Shown here: in pieces, positions 57,979 to 64,000 of the stretch
Position numbering within the stretch: position 1 is the stretch's first letter
How the letters are laid out: each line of letters starts with the position of its first letter
DNA from: Bacillota bacterium
Lineage (GTDB): Bacteria > Bacillota > Bacilli > Paenibacillales > Paenibacillaceae
Reading direction: 5' to 3'
DNA length: 64,000 nt
Assembly: GCA_023460795.1 (NCBI GenBank)
Contig: JAEWPC010000020.1
Coordinates: 1 to 64,000, forward strand
Translations under genes and position numbers: made by a program
The notes under the pieces: model-generated
Database searches by the model: none
Told to the model about the DNA's origin: nothing
What the model saw: the letters and a program-made list of their open reading frames with translations, nothing else

Positions 57979-59727
57979 ATGGAACTCTCTTTCAGGAAAA
58001 GAGATTTTAAGTTTTTTCATATCTTGCTTGCCATTAACATTACGATCGCCCTCGTCTGCTCCGTGACGATCAGTTCGATTATATCGGGCAGATTAAACCG
58101 GACGATGAACAGCCAGAACGAGGAATTCATGCGTTATGCCACTTCGCAGGTGCTGAACGGCATCGAGAACATTATGAAAAACTGCGAATTGACCGCCAGA
58201 AGCATCTACTCGGATAGTACGGTATTCAACCTTTTTCTGGGCAAAAGGTCCGGCAGCATCGACTACGCTCTCTTCCGGCAATTCCTCGATATCAACAATA
58301 CGTTCGAAAACTATGTCACGACCAATAACGATATTAAAAGCATCACGATTTATAAAATGGACCCGGATCTCATTACGGACGGCAAAAATATCAAGAGCAT
58401 CGAGAGCTTCGGCAGACAGGATCTGATGCAGAAGGCAATCGACGCCCGCGGCAAAGACGTATGGGTTACGTTCGACGAGGATGGGTCCGGGACGAGAATC
58501 GTCTTGATGAAATACATCAACATTAACTTGCCGGGCGGCGTGCTGGCCATCGAACTGAATCAAGACAGACTTAGCAGCCTGTATAAAGCGGATGGCGACG
58601 CGAAGTACCAGATTTATCTGCTAAGCGACGGCGATATCATATTCAGCTCGAATCCCGATGTCTGGATTGATCAGAAGACGCTGGATGAGGCGGAGAACAA
58701 CGCTCAATCCGCCCGAACGATCACGAAGATCAAGCAGGGCAAAGACCTCTATTACTCGTATCATGGCAGCGTGAATAATGCTTTGACGTCGGTCATTCTT
58801 TACGACGCTTACGAGCTGGAGAAGGAAAAGCGGTCCATCGGCAATTACGTATTGCTATGCACGTGTATATTCGTCTTGATCGGCGTCGTGCTGGCGATTC
58901 TGTTCTCCAAGCGCTTCTCCCATAGCTTCGAGAAACTAGTGAATAAAATCAAAGCCATCGAGAACGGAGAACGCCGGATATTGCCGGGAACGAACCGGAT
59001 TCGCGAAGTAGCCGTCCTCGATCGGACGTTGTCCAGCATGGCGCTGCGGATCGAAGGATTGACCGAAGAGATCACGAAGACGGAGCGGCAAAAGGTAGAA
59101 AGCGAAATCAAATATTTGCAAATGCAGATGAATCCCCATTTCCTGTATAACCTATTGTCGGCAGTCAGATGGATCGCATTCGGCAAAAACGAAAATAAAA
59201 TCGTCACGATCATCGATCTGTTAACCGATTTTTACAAAATCGTGCTCAGCCAGGGCAGGGACATTATCCCGATCAAGTCCGAAATCAAGCTGATCGAGTA
59301 TTATATCGCCCTGCAGAACCTGTGCCATAGCGATCAAATCCATCTGAACGTGCGAATAGACCCGGGGTTAGAGGAACTGCCGATCAGTAAAATGACCATT
59401 CAACCGTTCGTCGAGAACAGTATCGTTCATGGACGCATCCACGGGAAAATCATTCATATCGCCGTGGATATTCGCAAGACGGAGGAGCGTTTCGCGATTA
59501 CGATCCGGGACGACGGCATGGGGGTCAAGGAAAGCTTCATCGAATATATCGAGCGGCTGAATCAAGGAGAAGCGTCCGACAACAGGGTTGGGTACGGCGT
59601 CACGAACACCTTCATGCGTCTAAGGTTATTCTACAGCAGCGCCAGCATTCGCGTTTATCCCGGCAACCCGGGAACGGTCGTCGAAATTCAGTTTTCCGTA
59701 GATGCCGAGTCCAAGCCGGCGCAATAG
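57979..59727 (+). CDS. YesM-type sensor histidine kinase (second cluster)
   Basis: The product is 582 residues: TM1 at 15-37, extracytoplasmic Cache-like sensor, TM2 at about 290-312, HAMP, QMNPHFLYNLL with His387, and the GHKL ATPase (VENSIVHGRIHGK; RDDGMGVKESF; GYGVTNTFMRLRLFY). It follows the regulator by 33 bp and is closed by a strong terminator, so the two-component pair is transcribed apart from the transporter genes. Confidence 0.93.
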   Translation: MELSFRKRDFKFFHILLAINITIALVCSVTISSIISGRLNRTMNSQNEEFMRYATSQVLNGIENIMKNCELTARSIYSDSTVFNLFLGKRSGSIDYALFRQFLDINNTFENYVTTNNDIKSITIYKMDPDLITDGKNIKSIESFGRQDLMQKAIDARGKDVWVTFDEDGSGTRIVLMKYININLPGGVLAIELNQDRLSSLYKADGDAKYQIYLLSDGDIIFSSNPDVWIDQKTLDEAENNAQSARTITKIKQGKDLYYSYHGSVNNALTSVILYDAYELEKEKRSIGNYVLLCTCIFVLIGVVLAILFSKRFSHSFEKLVNKIKAIENGERRILPGTNRIREVAVLDRTLSSMALRIEGLTEEITKTERQKVESEIKYLQMQMNPHFLYNLLSAVRWIAFGKNENKIVTIIDLLTDFYKIVLSQGRDIIPIKSEIKLIEYYIALQNLCHSDQIHLNVRIDPGLEELPISKMTIQPFVENSIVHGRIHGKIIHIAVDIRKTEERFAITIRDDGMGVKESFIEYIERLNQGEASDNRVGYGVTNTFMRLRLFYSSASIRVYPGNPGTVVEIQFSVDAESKPAQ

Positions 59728-59742
59728 CTTCAACGCCCCTAG

Positions 59743-59793
59743 CAGACTCCCTTATTGGCGCGGCCAAGGCCATGCCAAGGGAGTCTGTTTTTT
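59743..59793 (+). terminator. Terminator after the second yesM gene
   Basis: CAGACTCCCTT / AAGGGAGTCTG 11-bp stem with inner GGC/GCC pairing, followed by TTTTTT. Confidence 0.9.
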
Positions 59794-59990
59794 GCGGTTC
59801 GCAGTTGTTTGATTTCTATAGATAATGTTTGGATCTATGCTTTTTCATTGCAAAAACGCATTCGGATCGCGATAGAATTCGATGAATCCTTAAATTGAAC
59901 TCCATGCCGCGCGCCACCATAATTGAGGTATGCAAGCCGGACACGAGAATGTAAAGGGCCGGGATACAACAGGAATAGGGGAGGAATTCG

Positions 59991-60899
59991 TTGAGTGTCC
60001 TACGGAAAGTAAAAAGACAAAAAGTCCATCTACTCTTGCTCGTACCTTTTATCCTGTTCATGGCGGTTTTTAAGTACGGACCGATGTACGGCTCGCTTCT
60101 TGCCTTCAGAGAATTCTCCTATCGTACGCCGTTCGGCGGGGAATGGGTAGGCTTCAAGTATTTCGAGACGTTCTTTAACAGTCCCGACTTTACCTACGTG
60201 CTGCGAAATACGGTGGTGATCAGCTCGTTAGGCTTGGTGTTCTCCACGCTGGCGGCGATCGCGTTCGCGATCATGATCTGCGAAGTAAGGAACGCGGTAT
60301 ACAAGAAGGTCATCCAAACCGTCTCGTACTTGCCGCACTTCATCTCGTGGGTCGTCGTGGCGGGGATGGCGATGACGATATTCTCCATCGACGAGCTTGC
60401 GCCGCTGAATTCCTTCTTGCTGCGTTTGAATCTGATCGACGAACCGATCAACTTTCTGGGAGACGCGGACCATTTCTGGCCGCTGATCACCGGTCTCGCC
60501 GTATGGAAGAACATCGGTTGGAATTCGATCATCTACATCGCGGCGATCGCTTCCATCGACAAGCAGATGTACGAGTCGGCCATGATGGACGGCGCGGGAA
60601 AGTTCAGGCAGATCATGAGCATCACGCTGCCTTCGATCATGCCGACGATCATTCTGCTCTTTACTTTCGGCCTCGGCTACATCCTGAACGCCGGTCTGGA
60701 CCAGCAGCTGTTCCTTCAGAATCCGTTGAATATGCAGCATTCCGAGGTGCTGGACACCTATGTGCTGAAATACGGTCTGCAGCAAGCGGCGTACTCCTAC
60801 GGAGCGGCCGTCGGCCTGTTCAAAAGCGTCGTTGGCCTGACTCTGATCGTGATCTGTAACTACTTTTGCAGAAAATTCCTGAAGACGGGCATCTTCTAG
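59991..60899 (+). CDS. LplB-type sugar ABC permease (second cluster)
   Basis: The product is 302 residues with six spans. HLLLLVPFILFMAVFKYGPMYGSLLAF at the start and EAA loop ESAMMDGAGKFRQIMSITLPSIMPT. The start is TTG 59991 after GGGGAGG. No ATPase gene is present, again implying a shared MsmX-like subunit. The 260-bp gap before it should carry the YesN-controlled promoter; only a weak TTGCAA/TAGAAT pair (19-bp spacer) was seen. Confidence 0.93.
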   Translation: MSVLRKVKRQKVHLLLLVPFILFMAVFKYGPMYGSLLAFREFSYRTPFGGEWVGFKYFETFFNSPDFTYVLRNTVVISSLGLVFSTLAAIAFAIMICEVRNAVYKKVIQTVSYLPHFISWVVVAGMAMTIFSIDELAPLNSFLLRLNLIDEPINFLGDADHFWPLITGLAVWKNIGWNSIIYIAAIASIDKQMYESAMMDGAGKFRQIMSITLPSIMPTIILLFTFGLGYILNAGLDQQLFLQNPLNMQHSEVLDTYVLKYGLQQAAYSYGAAVGLFKSVVGLTLIVICNYFCRKFLKTGIF

Positions 60900-60929
60900 A
60901 AGCTGTCTGGAAGCAATGGGGGAACCGGA

Positions 60930-61817
60930 ATGAGAGCGACATCAGGAGAACGCTTGTTTTATGCAATCAATGGCTTCATCTTGCTATTGATCGGATTTTT
61001 GGCGGTGTTCCCGTTCTGGAACATCTTCGTCGTGTCCTTCAACGAAGGCAGGGACGCGATGAGAGGCAGCATCTACTTCTGGCCGCGGAAGTTTTCCATC
61101 GAAGCTTATCGCGCGATATTTAACGAGAGCAACCTGTTGCATTCTACCTATGTCAGCATCGCCAGAACGCTGCTCGGCACGATCGTTGGCGTCGTATGCA
61201 CGGCGATCTTGGCCTACCTGCTCTCCAACCGCGAGCTTATATTCAGACGAGGCATTCTGTTCTTCTTCATCATCACGATGTACTTCTCGGGGGGACTTAT
61301 CCCGGAATTCATGTTGATCAGAGATCTGCACTTGTACAATCATTTTCTCGTCTACATTATCCCGGGAGCGGTCGGCGTCTGGAACGTCATGGTCATGCGC
61401 CAATTTTTCGAGGAGCTGCCTCCCTCCCTGGCCGAGTCGGCCAGAATCGACGGGGCTACCGAATTAAGGACGCTGCGCAGTATCATTCTGCCGATGTCGA
61501 CGCCCGTATTGGCGACGATCGCGCTCATGATCGGCGTCGCGCAGTGGACGACTTGGTTCGATACTTATATGTACACTTCAGGCTCCACTGAGCTCTCCAC
61601 GCTGCAGGGCGTGCTCGTCAAAATATTAATGGAAACGCAAATTCAGTCTACCGACCCAGCACAGGCTTCGCGGCTGGAGCAATCGGGCTCCATCCTTACG
61701 CCCGAAGTCATCAAGATGGCGACCATTACGATCACGACCGTGCCTATCGTCATGATCTATCCGTTCTTGCAAAGGTATTTCGTAGGCGGTCTTACGGTAG
61801 GTGCCGTGAAAGGATGA
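60930..61817 (+). CDS. LplC-type carbohydrate ABC permease (second cluster)
   Basis: The product is 295 residues with six spans; EAA loop ESARIDGATELRTLRSIILPMSTPVLAT and tail YPFLQRYFVGGLTVGAVKG. It contains a longer loop (about 240-265) than the galactan-operon permease. It starts 30 bp after the first permease. Confidence 0.94.
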   Translation: MRATSGERLFYAINGFILLLIGFLAVFPFWNIFVVSFNEGRDAMRGSIYFWPRKFSIEAYRAIFNESNLLHSTYVSIARTLLGTIVGVVCTAILAYLLSNRELIFRRGILFFFIITMYFSGGLIPEFMLIRDLHLYNHFLVYIIPGAVGVWNVMVMRQFFEELPPSLAESARIDGATELRTLRSIILPMSTPVLATIALMIGVAQWTTWFDTYMYTSGSTELSTLQGVLVKILMETQIQSTDPAQASRLEQSGSILTPEVIKMATITITTVPIVMIYPFLQRYFVGGLTVGAVKG

Positions 61818-61885
61818 TAGGACTTTCGGATTCATCGAAATCCTACTATTCATAAATTAAAGTTGAGAGGGAGAGTCGCGCGAAT

Positions 61886-63586
61886 ATGAAAAAGGTAATG
61901 AAGTCGGCAAGACTCATGGCAGTCGCGGCGATGTGCGTCGCGATGCTGGCGGCATGCGCCAACAACGGGGGGAGCAATAACGTTGCCGAACCGAGCGGAT
62001 CGAGCGGTCAAAGCAGCAGCCCTGCCAGTAGCCAGGCGAGCGAGACGAAGGAGCCGCCGATCGTGCTATCGATCGTGAACTCCGGCGGCGGAACGCCGAA
62101 CTTTCCGACGGGGGACCCGTTCTGGGAGAACAATCCCGTCGCGAAGCAGCTGGAAGAGAAGCTGAATATCAAGCTGGAATGGGACGTCTTCTCGGGCGTC
62201 GGCAAAGACAAGCTGAACGTGATGCTCGCGAGCGGCGACTATCCGGACTTGATCATGCTGTCGGATCCGACCCGGGTCATCGCGGACAAGATCGCCATTC
62301 CGCTCAACGACCTGATCGACCAATACGGCCCGGATTTGAAAAAGAAATACGGCTCCGCTCTGAACATGCTGAAGCAAAGCGACGGCAATATCTATCACCT
62401 GACCAACGGCTACCTTCCCGAGGGCGCCACGCCCCCAGGATACGGCTATAGCTTCCAGGTGAGGACGGATATTTACGAAGCGCTCGGCTCTCCGAAGCTG
62501 GAGACGTCGGACGACGTGTACAATTACCTGAAGCAAGTGAAGGAGAAATATCCGAAGACGGCTGACGGACAAACGATGTATCCGCTGAGCGGCTTCAACC
62601 GCAACTGGGGATCGCCTTACTTCGGCATGATCGCCATGGCCGGTTCGCCTGCCGACTCCAAAGTTTACGTCGGGGCGGACGATTCCATCAAGTTGTGGCC
62701 TAAAGCGCCATGGGGCAAAGACGTTCTCCAATTCTACAACAAGCTGTATCGCGAGGGTTTGATCGATCCCGAAGCCTTCACTCAGGATTATGCGACCTGG
62801 CAAAAGTCGAAGCTCTATCCGGCAAGAGTCGCGACGCATATCGGCGGATGGAACCAAACCTACGACGTGCTGAAGACGTATACCGACGCCAAACTTCCGA
62901 ACGCCGAGAAGATGTACTTCCAGAACTTCGTCTTTAAATTCCCGAGCGGCGATAAGCCGGCCGTATTCTCGGTCAGCAAGAAAGGCATCGGGGCGTTGAT
63001 TATCACCGATAAGTGCAGAAATCCGGAAGCTGCCATGAAATTGCTCAATTACTTGGCGACGGAGGAAGGCAACTTCCTGGCGATGAACGGTCCGCAAGGC
63101 ATTCAGTGGGATATGGTCGACGGCAAACCGACGCTCGTCAAGTCCTATCTGGACCGTTGGTTGTCGGGCGAGAAGCAAGTGAACATCGAGAAAGAAACCG
63201 GAATGGGGCACTACTCGAGACTGGTCGGTTCCGACCTGGGCAAGACCAGCTGGGGCACGTACTGGATTCTGAAGGACGATCCGGTCGCGACGAACGACAC
63301 GAGAGCGCAGCAAAGAGACAAGGAGCTTAGTCCTTACTGGTACGACGCGACGACGCTCGGGGACCTGATGGCCGGCGCGGATACGGATACGTTGGCCAAG
63401 CAGCAGTCCGTGGATAAGCGGCTGTACGAGAACGCCTACTCCGTCATCCTGGCCAAAACGGAGGCAGAGTCCGCGGCGGAATTCGACAAGTACGTGAAGG
63501 AACTCGATGCTGCAGGCGCTCTCGAGGTCGAGGAATACATGACCAAGATGCACCGTCAGTACGTGCAGCAACTGGCTGGCCAATAA
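61886..63586 (+). CDS. Sugar-binding lipoprotein of ABC transporter (second cluster)
   Basis: The product is 566 residues with lipobox AMLAACAN (Cys24), Ser-rich linker and the long extracellular solute-binding fold (NPVAKQLEEKLNIKLEWDVFSGVGKDKLNVMLASGDYPDLIML). It follows the permeases, unlike the galactan operon where it leads. A small AGGACTTTCG/CGAAATCCT hairpin at 61819-61844 separates them and may stabilise its mRNA. Ligand unknown. Confidence 0.94.
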   Translation: MKKVMKSARLMAVAAMCVAMLAACANNGGSNNVAEPSGSSGQSSSPASSQASETKEPPIVLSIVNSGGGTPNFPTGDPFWENNPVAKQLEEKLNIKLEWDVFSGVGKDKLNVMLASGDYPDLIMLSDPTRVIADKIAIPLNDLIDQYGPDLKKKYGSALNMLKQSDGNIYHLTNGYLPEGATPPGYGYSFQVRTDIYEALGSPKLETSDDVYNYLKQVKEKYPKTADGQTMYPLSGFNRNWGSPYFGMIAMAGSPADSKVYVGADDSIKLWPKAPWGKDVLQFYNKLYREGLIDPEAFTQDYATWQKSKLYPARVATHIGGWNQTYDVLKTYTDAKLPNAEKMYFQNFVFKFPSGDKPAVFSVSKKGIGALIITDKCRNPEAAMKLLNYLATEEGNFLAMNGPQGIQWDMVDGKPTLVKSYLDRWLSGEKQVNIEKETGMGHYSRLVGSDLGKTSWGTYWILKDDPVATNDTRAQQRDKELSPYWYDATTLGDLMAGADTDTLAKQQSVDKRLYENAYSVILAKTEAESAAEFDKYVKELDAAGALEVEEYMTKMHRQYVQQLAGQ

Positions 63587-63606
63587 CAAGCCGGCTTCGG
63601 TTTAGG

Positions 63607-63650
63607 AAGGCAATGGGTGGAGACAACAACCTTCATTCATTGCCTTTATT
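63607..63650 (+). terminator. Hairpin after the binding-protein gene
   Basis: AAGGCAATG / CATTGCCTT stem with a 22-nt loop and TTATT tail. Confidence 0.5.
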
Positions 63651-63671
63651 CATGAGCAAGGGAGATTAGCG

Positions 63672-64000
63672 ATGAGACTCACATTGATCAGGCACGGTCA
63701 CATGGCGGGCGATCCGTTCCTATGTCCCGAACGGCCGGTGTCCGGCTGTCTGTCGGAAGATTGCGGCGTCATTCAGGCGGAGGAGACGGCGGCCGCTCTC
63801 AAAGACGAAACCTACGATTACGCTTTCTCTTCGCCTTATGGCAGGGCGCTGCAAACCGCGGAAATCGTCCTGGCCGGCAGAGATATGGACATTCGAATTT
63901 TGCCTTATATGCATGAGTGGTTGCCCAACCGGGAGCTGGAGAAGATACCGAGCACGGCTTTCGAGGCCATACAGCGCGATGCGGGGAACACCTATGCGGA
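63672..64000 (+). CDS. Histidine phosphatase (phosphoglycerate-mutase-like) family protein, 3' end outside window
   Basis: The first 109 codons are present. LTLIRHGHMAGDPF gives the RHG catalytic histidine (His8), and FSSPYGRALQTAEIVL supplies the second phosphate-binding arginine. Such proteins dephosphorylate small sugar phosphates or nucleotides. AAGGGAG lies about 9 bp before the ATG. Its place behind a sugar transporter suggests a role with imported phosphorylated sugars, but that is inference. Confidence 0.85.
   Translation, partial: MRLTLIRHGHMAGDPFLCPERPVSGCLSEDCGVIQAEETAAALKDETYDYAFSSPYGRALQTAEIVLAGRDMDIRILPYMHEWLPNRELEKIPSTAFEAIQRDAGNTYA

Noticed and set aside
62066..63589. Minus-strand open frame of 507 codons
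   Set aside because: Antisense to the second binding-protein gene, which has a lipobox and family motifs; shadow frame.

Overview
The window looks like chromosomal DNA from a spore-forming, fairly GC-rich member of the Paenibacillaceae (Paenibacillus/Cohnella-like). The evidence is Firmicutes-type AGGAGG ribosome sites with frequent TTG/GTG starts, sigma-A style promoters, sporulation-associated genes (PrkA, SpoVR, an AbrB-type regulator), YesM/YesN two-component pairs attached to LplB/LplC-type sugar transporters, and abundant glycoside hydrolases. No rRNA, tRNA, CRISPR array, transposase or prophage was seen.

Layout. 0-5.6 kb: a truncated RNA cyclic phosphodiesterase gene, serC, trmL, an AbrB-like regulator with a cysteine-rich tail, a repeat-filled spacer, a 51-residue membrane protein, an aminotransferase homologue lacking its PLP lysine, and a translationally coupled DUF2161 nuclease-fold/Rieske pair. 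5.7-12.5 kb: prkA, a GH2 beta-galactosidase and a secreted GH18 chitinase, the last two abutting tail to tail. 12.6-15.9 kb: an atypical agr-like quorum-sensing locus. It has an AgrC-type kinase on one strand. Divergent from it runs an operon coding for a seven-helix receptor-like protein without a kinase, AgrB, a 44-residue AgrD (not in any long-ORF list) whose ring residue is serine, and a LytTR protein without a receiver domain. 16-20.7 kb: methyltransferase, MATE exporter, SDR, SpoVR. 20.9-27.1 kb: a complete type I restriction-modification operon (hsdR-hsdM-hsdS), bounded by the intact spoVR on one side and a decayed second spoVR on the other. 28.2-29.1 kb: a toxin-antitoxin graveyard, with an intact antitoxin plus broken RelE/ParE-like toxin, then a 31-residue holin-like type I toxin with a candidate antisense RNA. 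29.2-39 kb: DUF1294, helD, recQ, AraC/GyrI regulator, VOC protein, WYL regulator and the YcgQ/YcgR pair, followed by an unrecognised acidic-linker protein. 39.1-48.3 kb: a lipase-like protein and a galactan-uptake operon (YesM, YesN, binding protein, two permeases, cytoplasmic GH53 galactanase). 48.3-50.1 kb: small unknown genes and repeats. 50.1-54.3 kb: a PQQ-type beta-propeller lipoprotein, a surface lipoprotein, a CuA-cupredoxin lipoprotein and a MarR regulator arranged around a well-structured divergent control region. 54.5-64 kb: a CehA/McbA-like metallohydrolase followed by a second YesN/YesM plus ABC sugar-transport cluster and a truncated histidine phosphatase.

Together the genes describe a soil or plant-associated polysaccharide degrader. 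Oligosaccharides are imported by dedicated ABC systems under YesMN control and cleaved inside the cell, chitin is attacked outside, and social signalling, restriction and toxin modules occupy the accessory segments. The most novel-looking items are the serine-lactone agr variant with its kinase-less receptor, and the PQQ-propeller/CuA redox pair with paired operator sites. Others are the restriction island between two spoVR copies and a composite dispersed repeat family.
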